Source: Pseudomaricurvus sp965656525
Lineage (GTDB): Bacteria > Pseudomonadota > Gammaproteobacteria > Pseudomonadales > Cellvibrionaceae
Length of the DNA: 64,000 nucleotides
Reading direction: 5' to 3'
Assembly: GCA_965656525.1 (NCBI GenBank)
Contig: CBFHKY010000012.1
Span: 1 to 64,000, forward strand
A model generated the notes under the pieces. It ran no database searches. It saw only the letters and a list, made by a program, of their open reading frames with translations, and was not told where the DNA came from. Below are positions 16,391 to 24,242 of the stretch, in pieces. A program made the position numbers and the translations under genes. The stretch's first letter is position 1. Every line of letters begins with the position of its first letter.

Positions 16391-16996
16391 TTACTGAGAG
16401 CCATCGTGGTCCGCCAACAAATGGCCCAACTTACCTTTCTTGGTTTCCAAATATCGAACGTTGTGGGGATTGCGCCCTGATTCGTGAGACACACGCTCTA
16501 TGACCTCAATACCCAACTCTTGCAGCGCCGTGACTTTACGAGGATTGTTGGTCATTAAGCGAATTTGCTTGATGTTCAAATGCTCCAGCATCGGCTTCAA
16601 AATGCTGTAATCGCGCATATCCGCGCCAAAACCCAGCGCCTCATTGGCCTCCACTGTGTCTGCGCCAGCATCTTGTAAGTGATAGGCTTTTATTTTATTC
16701 AACAAACCAATGCCGCGCCCTTCTTGACGCAGATAAAATATTACTCCACGGCCAGACTCTGCCACTTTCTGCATAGCACTTTGCAATTGGGCACCACAGT
16801 CACACCGCAAACTAAACAGAGCATCCCCCGTTAGGCACTCAGAGTGAATTCGTGCCAGCACGGGTTCATCTGCACCAACCTCTCCAATACTCAGCACCAC
16901 ATGCTCTTTGTTGGCTTCGGCATCTTCAAAACCGTGCATATCAAAGACACCCCAAGTTGTGGGTAACTTTGAAGACTCAACGTAGCGAACTGTCAC
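16391..16996 (-). CDS. ribA: GTP cyclohydrolase II
   Basis: A 201-residue zinc enzyme opening the imidazole ring of GTP, the first step of riboflavin synthesis. It shows the phosphate-binding RIHSECLTGDALFSLRCDCG with zinc cysteines, and YLRQEGRGIGLLNKIKAY. It is a stand-alone RibA, not fused to the DHBP synthase domain. It ends the minus-strand rib/thi cluster, 40 bases after the aspartic protease gene. Confidence 0.96.
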   Translation of the reverse strand: MTVRYVESSKLPTTWGVFDMHGFEDAEANKEHVVLSIGEVGADEPVLARIHSECLTGDALFSLRCDCGAQLQSAMQKVAESGRGVIFYLRQEGRGIGLLNKIKAYHLQDAGADTVEANEALGFGADMRDYSILKPMLEHLNIKQIRLMTNNPRKVTALQELGIEVIERVSHESGRNPHNVRYLETKKGKLGHLLADHDGSQ

Positions 16997-17035
16997 TCTT
17001 AAACCTCTTCTTTATACCGGCCTGAATCCGATTGA

Positions 17036-17695
17036 TCAGTATTGTGCCTGCAGCTCGAGCACACCATTTTTACGCGATAATTCCACTTGGTTCAGGAAGG
17101 TATTTCCTAATAGAATTATTGTGGGGTAATCCCCCATGTTAACCATTGCTTCGACATTATTGACGGTGATTGCACCCACAGAGACACTATTGAGCATCAC
17201 CGAGTATGCTTGTTCGACACCACTGGCTGTTTGCATCGAAGTTTTAACACCATTGCGATAATCTAACCCCAGCGCCTTCGCTTGCGGCAAGCTCATTACA
17301 ACCGCTGTCGCACCGGTATCAACCAGAACCTCAACGGATCGATTATTGATCCTAGCCGGGGTCAGATAATGCCCGTTGTCGTCAGGCTGCAAATAGACAT
17401 CGACTGTTTTCGCCGCCTCATAGCTCGCCGATATTCTTTTGGAAACCGCCAAAGTGTAGCGTTTGCCACTCACGTCTAAAATCGCCTGCTTACTGGTGGC
17501 ACCCAATAGAGTAACCTCGGACACCGTCTGTCCGACTTTCAATACTGTTGGCTGATCGTCAATCATCAGCATAGCTCGCCCAGAAAATAACGCTTTGACT
17601 TCCACCGAAGGCGCCCCACTTGCCATCATCGGCAGCAGTAAAATCCAAGGCAGTATCAGCACGTATCTGAACGCCGTCTTTTGACTCAAGCTCAC
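17036..17695 (-). CDS. Retropepsin-like aspartic protease, membrane-anchored
   Basis: A protein of about 219 residues with an N-terminal hydrophobic segment (YVLILPWILLLPMMAS) acting as signal or anchor, a small beta-rich region, then a single-domain clan AA protease with the motif VEVLVDTGATAVVMS (DTG) and the later hydrophobic-hydrophobic-Gly LLGNTFL. Families like this are predicted to work as dimers in the periplasm; the substrate is unknown. The GTG at 17693-17695 overlaps the pgpA stop as GTGA, which supports this start. Upstream TTG/GTG codons inside pgpA are alternatives. Confidence 0.85.
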   Translation of the reverse strand: MSLSQKTAFRYVLILPWILLLPMMASGAPSVEVKALFSGRAMLMIDDQPTVLKVGQTVSEVTLLGATSKQAILDVSGKRYTLAVSKRISASYEAAKTVDVYLQPDDNGHYLTPARINNRSVEVLVDTGATAVVMSLPQAKALGLDYRNGVKTSMQTASGVEQAYSVMLNSVSVGAITVNNVEAMVNMGDYPTIILLGNTFLNQVELSRKNGVLELQAQY

Positions 17696-18189
17696 CACCA
17701 GAAAGCACCCAACTGCAAGCAAACAAAAGCCATAATCCCGGCCACGACGTCGTCAATCATAATGCCGAAGCCGCCGTGCACTTTACGATCCAGCCAGCTG
17801 ATCGGCCAAGGCTTCAACACATCAAAAAAACGAAACAACACAAACCCTGCAACAACCCATACCCAGCCAGCCGGTGCCGCTAACATCGTAATCCAGTACC
17901 CCACGAATTCATCCCAAACAATGCCCGGATGATCGTGGACACCCAAATCTTTGGCGGTGACATGACACAAATAAATACCAACTAAGAGCGTCACGATTAA
18001 CATGGCACAATAAAGGGACAAAGGCAGATCAGCCATCATGATGTAGAGTGGCACAGCCACTAAAGTACCGGCGGTACCAGGCGCTTTTGGGGACAAGCCC
18101 GAACCAAAGCCAAATGCCAGCCAATGACTGGGCTTTTTAAGTAAGGTCATCATGGTCGGTTTAATAGAGACTGGACTTGTTGATGTCAT
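17692..18189 (-). CDS. pgpA: Phosphatidylglycerophosphatase A
   Basis: A 165-residue membrane enzyme dephosphorylating phosphatidylglycerophosphate to phosphatidylglycerol. It has LAFGFGSGLSPKAPGTAGTL with the conserved SG..P..PGT motif, the acidic DHPGIVWDEFVGYWI motif and three to four membrane helices. Its ATG overlaps the thiL stop as ATGA, so translation is coupled. This follows the usual nusB-thiL-pgpA order. Confidence 0.95.
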   Translation of the reverse strand: MTSTSPVSIKPTMMTLLKKPSHWLAFGFGSGLSPKAPGTAGTLVAVPLYIMMADLPLSLYCAMLIVTLLVGIYLCHVTAKDLGVHDHPGIVWDEFVGYWITMLAAPAGWVWVVAGFVLFRFFDVLKPWPISWLDRKVHGGFGIMIDDVVAGIMAFVCLQLGAFWW

Positions 18190-19286
18190 GCGGAAGGATC
18201 GTCGCTGTGAAAATGTTGATAGCCTTTTTGGCGCAGCTCAAAAGGTTGGCCGTACTGCTGACAAACGACTCGGGTGTCTGCCGACGCTACCGCATCAGTG
18301 GGGGTAATCGTGCCGACTCGCGTCACCGCAATGCTTAATGTCTGCGCGACCTCTGTNNNNNNNNNNNNNNNNNNNNNNNNNNNNNNNNNNNNNNNNNNNN
18401 NNNNNNNNNNNNNNNNNNNNNNNNNNNNNNNNNNNNNNNNNNNNNNNNNNNNNNNTAGTAAGGGCAAGCGCTCGGGGGAAACAGTAAAGCATAATTCGTA
18501 ATCATCACCACCGCTTAAAGCCCAGTGTGTTCCCTGCTCCTGAGAAACGCGGCTGCGCCACTGATCAGACAGCGGCAGGTTTTCCACTTGCAAGCAGGCT
18601 TTTACGTTACTGCGCTCACAGATATGACCTAAATCAGCCACTAGGCCATCGGAGATATCAATCGCGGCACTGGCTATGCCGCGCAGAGCTTGCCCTAACG
18701 ATAGACGTGGTTCAGGGCGGTAGTAGCGTGACAATAAGAGCTCTTGTTCCTTCGCACTGAGCGTTAGCTCACCATTGATCCAAGCCAAGGCCGCTGCCGC
18801 CTCCCCCAGAGAGCCACTGACAAAGATGTGATCACCGCTCTGCGCACCGTCGCGTGTTAAGGCCTTTCCTGCAGGTACCGCACCATGAACTTGTAGCGTA
18901 ATGGTGAGCGGGCCCTTGGTTGTATCACCTCCTACCAGAGCAATTTGGTGCTGCTCTGCGGCGTGCCATAATCCCGCTGCAAATTCAGCCACCCAATTTT
19001 CATCCGCTGTCGGTAACGTTAACCCTAGCGTAAACCAGAGAGGCTCGGCACCCATTGCGGCCAAATCACTCAGGTTAACACGCAACGCTCGCTCTGCGAC
19101 CAGAGCGGGCTCTGCGGCACGCGGAAAGTGCACACCTTCAACCAGCGTATCCATAGACACCGCCAGCAAACACCCCGCTGGCACTTCGAGAAGCGCGCAG
19201 TCATCACCCACGCCAAGAGCTACACCACGTGTCAGGCTCTCGCGGGAAAAATAACGTTGGATCAGGTCAAACTCACCTACTGCCAT
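18186..19286 (-). CDS. thiL: Thiamine-monophosphate kinase (interrupted by assembly gap)
   Basis: This enzyme phosphorylates thiamine monophosphate to the active cofactor thiamine diphosphate. Readable motifs: LGVGDDCALL, MDTLVEGVHF, NLSDLAAMGAEP, ALVGGDTTKGP, AIDISDGLVADLGHI and WALSGGDDYELCF. A run of 99 N falls near the C-terminus. Aligned by eye with E. coli ThiL, LPLL before the gap and TEVAQTLSIAVTRVG after it appear almost contiguous, so the true gap is probably short. I take ATG 19286; a GTG 30 bases upstream is possible. Confidence 0.93.
   Translation of the reverse strand: MAVGEFDLIQRYFSRESLTRGVALGVGDDCALLEVPAGCLLAVSMDTLVEGVHFPRAAEPALVAERALRVNLSDLAAMGAEPLWFTLGLTLPTADENWVAEFAAGLWHAAEQHQIALVGGDTTKGPLTITLQVHGAVPAGKALTRDGAQSGDHIFVSGSLGEAAAALAWINGELTLSAKEQELLLSRYYRPEPRLSLGQALRGIASAAIDISDGLVADLGHICERSNVKACLQVENLPLSDQWRSRVSQEQGTHWALSGGDDYELCFTVSPERLPLLXXXXXXXXXXXXXXXXXXXXXXXXXXXXXXXXXTEVAQTLSIAVTRVGTITPTDAVASADTRVVCQQYGQPFELRQKGYQHFHSDDPSA
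18357..18455. other. Assembly gap (99 N) inside thiL
   Basis: Unknown bases joining two contigs. The reading frame is open on both sides and the size is probably a placeholder. Confidence 0.98.
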
Positions 19287-19328
19287 ACTTGTTCTCGATT
19301 GCGCCACGACAGTCACCGCTATTGCGAA

Positions 19329-19769
19329 TTACTGTTTTGCCTGCACTTCAATTGCACGGTGCTTCGCCGCTACTTTATCCAGCACACCATTAATGAACTT
19401 ATGGCTGTCGGTTGCCCCAAACTTTTTGGCCAACGCAACGGCTTCATTAATCACAACTTTGTAGGGCACATCAATACGGAACAACAGTTCGTAACTGCCT
19501 AAACGCAGCAGTGATTGAGTAATTGGATCCAGTTCACTCTGTTCACGTTCTTGTAAATAAAGCGTGTAACTGTCGTCCACTTCGTCTAAACGCTGTGGAA
19601 TCGAGTGAATCAACTCGCGATAGTAAGCGGTATCTGCTTTGCCCATATCGTTATCGGCGTGAAACTCTGCTTCGATGATATTGATCGACGCACTTGTCAT
19701 TTGCCACTGATAAAGTGACTGCATGGCATAGTGTCGAGCTTTACGACGGGCCGCAGGGGAAACTGTCAT
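19329..19769 (-). CDS. nusB: Transcription antitermination factor NusB
   Basis: A 146-residue all-helical protein that binds boxA RNA with NusE/S10 in the rRNA antitermination complex. The basic N-terminus (AARRKARHYAMQSLYQWQ) and the core YELLFRIDVPYKVVINEAVALAKKFG are typical. It lies between ribH and thiL, the usual order in gammaproteobacteria. Confidence 0.96.
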   Translation of the reverse strand: MTVSPAARRKARHYAMQSLYQWQMTSASINIIEAEFHADNDMGKADTAYYRELIHSIPQRLDEVDDSYTLYLQEREQSELDPITQSLLRLGSYELLFRIDVPYKVVINEAVALAKKFGATDSHKFINGVLDKVAAKHRAIEVQAKQ

Positions 19770-19847
19770 TCTGGTATTCCTGTATCAGTATACGGGCGCA
19801 TCAGTCTCAGACCGTGCACCACCGAGGTTTTCTATTGCTTAAGGCGA

Positions 19848-20318
19848 TTAAACGCGCCCCAACAGAGAAACCATTTCCAGTGCGGTTTTGGCAGCTTCTT
19901 CGCCTTTATTACCCGCTTTAGTGCCCGACCGCTCAATGGCTTGTTCGATACTGTCCACGGTCAAAACGCCAAACGTCACTACCGTATCAGAGTCTAACGA
20001 AACATGAGCCAAGCCTTTAGTACACTCACCAGCCACGTATTCAAAATGAGGTGTACCACCACGAATCACAGCACCCAGTGCAATGATCGCATCAAATTCA
20101 CCTTTGTCGGCCAAGCGTTTAGCCAACAGCGGGAACTCAAACGCTCCCGGCGCGTAATAAATCGTAATTTGATCATCACTGATGCCGTGACGACGTAAAG
20201 TATCCAGAGCAGCCGCCTTTAGGCTTTCGACGACAAAACTGTTCCAACGACTAACGATAAGGGCGTATTTGCCCTGACACTGGGTAAAATCCCCTTCTAC
20301 AACTTTAATCTGGCTCAT
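19848..20318 (-). CDS. ribH: 6,7-dimethyl-8-ribityllumazine synthase
   Basis: A 156-residue enzyme condensing the pyrimidine intermediate with dihydroxybutanone phosphate to give lumazine. Conserved pieces are VSRWNSFV, YYAPGAFEFPLLAK, GAVIRGGTPHFEYVAGE and FGVLTVDS. It probably assembles as the usual oligomeric shell. It follows ribE after a 117-base spacer that carries a perfect hairpin. Confidence 0.96.
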   Translation of the reverse strand: MSQIKVVEGDFTQCQGKYALIVSRWNSFVVESLKAAALDTLRRHGISDDQITIYYAPGAFEFPLLAKRLADKGEFDAIIALGAVIRGGTPHFEYVAGECTKGLAHVSLDSDTVVTFGVLTVDSIEQAIERSGTKAGNKGEEAAKTALEMVSLLGRV

Positions 20319-20378
20319 GCTCTTTCACCTACTCTCAAACATTAAAACAATGAATTACATACGATTCGTATACGTTTT

Positions 20379-20409
20379 TATCAACCGGCTCCTCGAGAGC
20401 CGGTTGATA
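20379..20409. repeat. 12-bp perfect inverted repeat between ribE and ribH
   Basis: TATCAACCGGCT (20379-20390) and AGCCGGTTGATA (20398-20409) around the loop CCTCGAG. On the transcribed minus strand the stem is followed by A-rich, not U-rich, sequence, so it is not an intrinsic terminator. It may act in mRNA processing or stability within the rib operon. Confidence 0.7.
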
Positions 20410-20435
20410 GCGATACGGAATACCGCCCACTTACG

Positions 20436-21101
20436 TTAGCGATTCAGAAAACCATTTTCCGCCAACAAAGCCATATCCACGCCCCAAGAGCCGGAAGATT
20501 CAGCGGCGCGATCCCCCAGAAGCAGGCGCTCTAAATACCGTGCAATAACGTCCACTTCCAAGTTTACTATTGTGCCAGGACGATAGTGGCCAATCACAGT
20601 AGACACCAAAGTATGGGGCACAATATTCAACTCAAACTCGTTGCCGTCTACAGCATTCACCGTCAGGCTGGTGCCATCCACGGTAATGGACCCTTTGTGT
20701 GCAATGTACTTCGCCAATTCAGAGGGAGCCCGTAAACGAAAACGCTCTGAACGTGCATCCGGATGGCGCGAAACGACTTCGGCCACGCCATCTACATGAC
20801 CACTCACTAAGTGCCCACCCAAGCGGGTCTGTGGGGTCAATGCTTTTTCGAGGTTAACGGCATGGCCCACTTTCCACTGCCCTACTGTGGTGAAGTCTAA
20901 GGTTTCTTTCGACACATCGGCGCAATAACCATCACCAGGCAGCTCTACAACCGTCAGGCACACACCATTGGTGGCAATAGAATCGCCCATGCCCACATCG
21001 CTTAGATCTAGACCGTTGCTTTTCACCCGCACACGCAGATCACCACTTTTCAACTCAGTAGCGACAACCTCACCTACAGCTTCAACAATTCCGGTAAACA
21101 T
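20436..21101 (-). CDS. ribE: Riboflavin synthase alpha chain
   Basis: A 221-residue enzyme dismutating two lumazines to riboflavin. It shows two tandem beta-barrel repeats: MFTGIVEAVGEV with the first TNGVCLTV-type site, and LVSGHVDGVAEV with SITVDGTSLTVNAV in the second. The residues between the repeats match the family. It lies 72 bases after ribD. A ribB or ribBA gene, common next to it in Pseudomonas, is missing. Confidence 0.96.
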   Translation of the reverse strand: MFTGIVEAVGEVVATELKSGDLRVRVKSNGLDLSDVGMGDSIATNGVCLTVVELPGDGYCADVSKETLDFTTVGQWKVGHAVNLEKALTPQTRLGGHLVSGHVDGVAEVVSRHPDARSERFRLRAPSELAKYIAHKGSITVDGTSLTVNAVDGNEFELNIVPHTLVSTVIGHYRPGTIVNLEVDVIARYLERLLLGDRAAESSGSWGVDMALLAENGFLNR

Positions 21102-21173
21102 AGCTCTGTCGTTCCTCTTGCCCTTATGGCCGTCATTTCGCCTGCTGACTCAGGCCGAACACCGCAATGCCTT

Positions 21174-22292
21174 TCAGTAATCTGGATCTGGTATGGCGGT
21201 AATGCGCCAATCGTCACCTACGGCTCTGATCTCACGAATCGACAAAGGCAACTGACTTGCCATAGTGTCTAATGGCAGGTCGAATAGAGGCCGCGCCTGA
21301 CTGCCCATTAACTTAGGTGCCATGTACACCAGCAACTCATCCAACAAACCTTGCTGCATAAATGCACCCGCCAACGTTGCACCAGCCTCTATTAATACTT
21401 CGTTGCACTGGCGGCGAGCTAATTCTTGTAACAACGCCCGTAAATCAACTTTACCATCATCCCCTTTGAGCACCAGCTGTTCCGCTTGCTCGTCCGAGAG
21501 ATTGGGATTAGCCCCATCACCGCAAGACACCACCAGCGCGCGGGGGCGCGATTGTAACACTTTCGCATCACCACGCAGCTGTTGTTTTGAATCCACCACC
21601 ACTCTCAGGGGCTGTACCGCAGCGGCCAGCTCAGGATTTGGTACATTCAGCTGCGCTACGCGCACATTCAGCGATGAATCATCCAGTTTGATGGAGCCAA
21701 TACCCGTAATAATGGCACAACTGCGGGCACGTACTTTTTGTACATCGGCACGGGCTGCCGGGCCCGTTACCCATTTGCTTTCACCGCTGGCCATGGCAGT
21801 GCGGCCGTCTAGGCTCATGGCCATTTTACAACGCACGTAGGGCAAGCCATGCTCCATACGGCGAATAAAACCGGGGTTCAGCTCCCAAGCGTCTTCTTCC
21901 ATAAAGGGGCCGTCCACCTGTACGCCTGCGGCTTCTAAAAAGTCGGCCCCGCGACCTGCTACCTGCGGGTTAGGGTCTTCCATCGCAAAAACAACACGTG
22001 CCACACCAGCTTGTACCAGAGCTTGACAGCAAGGGCCTGTTTTACCCGTGTGGCTGCAGGGCTCCAAGGTCACATAGGCAGTCGCACCCACGGCTTTCTC
22101 ACCAGCGGCAGCCAAGGCATTCACTTCGGCATGGCCTTCACCCGCACGCTGATGCCAGCCCTCGCCTACAATTTCGTCACCTCGCACCAGCACGCAACCC
22201 ACTCTGGGGTTTGGCATGGTGCTGTACAGGCCGCGGTTGGCTAACTTTAAGGCCCGCGCCATGTAGGAACGATCAGCTAACATCATAGACAC
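21174..22292 (-). CDS. ribD: Bifunctional pyrimidine deaminase/reductase RibD
   Basis: A 372-residue two-domain enzyme for the second and third steps of riboflavin synthesis. The deaminase domain has the zinc sites GHAEVNAL and EPCSHTGKTGPCCQAL. The reductase domain has CKMAMSLDGRTAMASGESKWVTG and VLIEAGATLAGAF. The GTG at 22292 is followed two codons later by tandem ATG codons at 22286 and 22283, which may be the real start; no strong ribosome-binding site decides. It lies 42 bases downstream of nrdR. Confidence 0.95.
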   Translation of the reverse strand: MSMMLADRSYMARALKLANRGLYSTMPNPRVGCVLVRGDEIVGEGWHQRAGEGHAEVNALAAAGEKAVGATAYVTLEPCSHTGKTGPCCQALVQAGVARVVFAMEDPNPQVAGRGADFLEAAGVQVDGPFMEEDAWELNPGFIRRMEHGLPYVRCKMAMSLDGRTAMASGESKWVTGPAARADVQKVRARSCAIITGIGSIKLDDSSLNVRVAQLNVPNPELAAAVQPLRVVVDSKQQLRGDAKVLQSRPRALVVSCGDGANPNLSDEQAEQLVLKGDDGKVDLRALLQELARRQCNEVLIEAGATLAGAFMQQGLLDELLVYMAPKLMGSQARPLFDLPLDTMASQLPLSIREIRAVGDDWRITAIPDPDY

Positions 22293-22334
22293 ACCACATT
22301 CAATTTACGGTCACCAAGCACATCATCACCCTGA

Positions 22335-22787
22335 TCAGCGTTGCTCCAAGCGATCAATTTCATCGCGAAATTCACTCAGATCTTTAAAGCGACGATATAC
22401 GGAGGCAAACCTCACATAGGCCACTTCGTCTAGTGCTCGCAACTGTTCCATGACTTTCTCACCAATCAGCAAAGCAGGGACTTCCCGTTCACCGGTGGCT
22501 TGTAAGTGATGTTTAATCTGACTGATGGCTGACTCAATATTTTCAACACTCACAGGCCGTTTTTCTAAAGCCCGCAAAAAACCAGCGCGCAACTTTTGCT
22601 CATCAAAAGGCTCGCGCGACCCATCCTGTTTAATCACTTTTGGCAACAAGAGTTCTGCCGTTTCGTAGGTCGTAAAACGCTCGTGACAGGAAAGGCATTG
22701 ACGGCGTCGGCGTACCTGATCGCCATCGGCCACCAAGCGAGAATCTATGACTTTGGTGTCTTCGGCGCTGCAAAAAGGACAATGCAT
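22335..22787 (-). CDS. nrdR: Transcriptional repressor NrdR
   Basis: A 150-residue repressor of ribonucleotide reductase genes. It has an N-terminal zinc ribbon MHCPFCSAEDTKVIDSR...RRRQCLSC and a following ATP-cone (residues about 50-140) that senses ATP/dATP. It heads the nrdR-ribD-ribE gene string seen in many gammaproteobacteria. Length and both domains are as expected. Confidence 0.96.
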   Translation of the reverse strand: MHCPFCSAEDTKVIDSRLVADGDQVRRRRQCLSCHERFTTYETAELLLPKVIKQDGSREPFDEQKLRAGFLRALEKRPVSVENIESAISQIKHHLQATGEREVPALLIGEKVMEQLRALDEVAYVRFASVYRRFKDLSEFRDEIDRLEQR

Positions 22788-22911
22788 GCTTTTGCTTCCA
22801 TCGTTGTGAACGTCAATAACTCGGCTCGGGGTTACTCTGCCGAGACCGTTCGTTTTTTTGTCATGTTAACCAGCAATACCTCAGTGGCCCTACCAGCAAC
22901 GCCTACGCATT

Positions 22912-23901
22912 TCACGAGATGTCATCCCGCTTGTATTGGCGCCGAAAAGCCGCCGGGGTGTGCCCCACTTGCGTGCGAAACAAACGGCAGAAATAACTGC
23001 TGTCGCTGTAGCCGACATCCAATGAAATATGCTTGATGCTTTTATCACTGTGCACCAGTAAATCTCGCGCTGCCTCTAAACGTATCCGCTGAAGATACGC
23101 CAAGGGTTTTTCACCCGTTGCCGCGGCAAAACGCCGGGCAAAGTTGCGCAAGCTCATACCGTGATTGTCTGCCACATCCGCCAATCGTATGTCTTCAGAA
23201 TAACGACTTTCCAACCACACCTGTACCTGCTCAATCAAACGGTCGCCATGATGCCTTTGGCGGCTCATGCGCATAGGGGCAAATTCATAACTGCGGCGCA
23301 CATCAAACAGAATATCGCGGCTGATACCGCGCGCGACGCCATCACCAAACAAGCGCACAGCTAAGTTCAGCAACACATCTTGCATGGCGGTACCGCCAGC
23401 CGCACAAATAATATGATCACTCTCGGTGATGACTTTATTTTTCTGCCACCGCACGCCTGGAAACATACTGCAAAAGTTATCATGCTGGCGCCAATAGGTG
23501 GTTGCTTCTTGCCCCACCAGACCGCCTGTAGCGGCGGCCCAATAAACACCGCAGCCCATAGCCAACACAAGTTTTTCTTGCGCGAGATGAGGCTTTAGCC
23601 ACTCCTGAACAGCTGGCAACACCCCTGCGAGCGCTTCCGGTTTTGCCCAGATGTGCGGCAAAATGATGACATCCCAGTGACGTTCATCTAACGGCCCTTC
23701 TGTGCTCACTTGAGCGCCGCTGTAAGTGGTTACCGAACAGCCATTAACCGACAACACCTCGAACTCTAAATCAGGGCCAGGTAAGCGTGCCGCACGCCAC
23801 TGAATACCGAACAAAATGTCACGACAATTCATTAATGTGCCACCAGACACATAATCGGTGGCCAGTATTGCCACTCGTTTTGCTGAAAGAGAATCTGTCA
23901 T
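22912..23901 (-). CDS. GlxA-type AraC family transcriptional regulator
   Basis: A 329-residue regulator. The N-terminal half is a DJ-1/PfpI-like (class I amidotransferase fold) domain, with VIILPHIWAKPEALAG, LVLAMGCGVYWAAATGGL at the nucleophile-elbow position and HIICAAGGTAMQDVLLNL. The C-terminal about 100 residues contain two AraC helix-turn-helix motifs, ending in VGYSDSSYFCRLFRTQVGHT. Regulators of this class control amino-acid or quaternary-amine catabolism in relatives; the target here is unknown as no catabolic gene is adjacent. The ATG is at 23901. Confidence 0.9.
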   Translation of the reverse strand: MTDSLSAKRVAILATDYVSGGTLMNCRDILFGIQWRAARLPGPDLEFEVLSVNGCSVTTYSGAQVSTEGPLDERHWDVIILPHIWAKPEALAGVLPAVQEWLKPHLAQEKLVLAMGCGVYWAAATGGLVGQEATTYWRQHDNFCSMFPGVRWQKNKVITESDHIICAAGGTAMQDVLLNLAVRLFGDGVARGISRDILFDVRRSYEFAPMRMSRQRHHGDRLIEQVQVWLESRYSEDIRLADVADNHGMSLRNFARRFAAATGEKPLAYLQRIRLEAARDLLVHSDKSIKHISLDVGYSDSSYFCRLFRTQVGHTPAAFRRQYKRDDIS

Positions 23902-24173
23902 GGCACAGCCCGACTGTAAATAGGCGGCAGATTATACACTATGGCGCTTTTGTCGCATCATTTTGCTGAATATAAGTGTCTTTTTACTTTCATGGCCTGG
24001 CTAGTGATAAAGTGGAGTCGCTGAAAGAACGAATTGTGATAGCGCTAACGAATCTACTCGGCGTGTTAGCTAGGCAAAAATCAGCCAGATGCAGGAACGA
24101 CTTTCGTAACAAACCCTGATAGACGCCCACGATTGTAAAAAAACTCGGAAACTCCTGGATGCTGGACATCATA

Positions 24174-24208
24174 ATGTCATAAATCTGCCATATTATTCTC
24201 GGTAAATA
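24174..24208 (+). promoter_or_regulatory. Pho box upstream of ppk1
   Basis: ATGTCATAAATCTGCCAT (24174-24191) matches the 18-base PhoB box (CTGTCATAWAWCTGTCAY) at 16 positions. An AT-rich -10 candidate (TAAATA, 24203-24208) lies 11 bases further on, the usual PhoB spacing. The rest of the 340-base intergenic region 23902-24242 shows nothing else I can name. Confidence 0.6.
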
Positions 24209-24242
24209 TCGCCTATTTCCTCGATTTACATGCGGAGCCATC

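Noticed and set aside
20379..20409. Hairpin between ribE and ribH as an intrinsic terminator
   Set aside because: On the transcribed strand the stem is followed by AAAAACG, not a U-tract.
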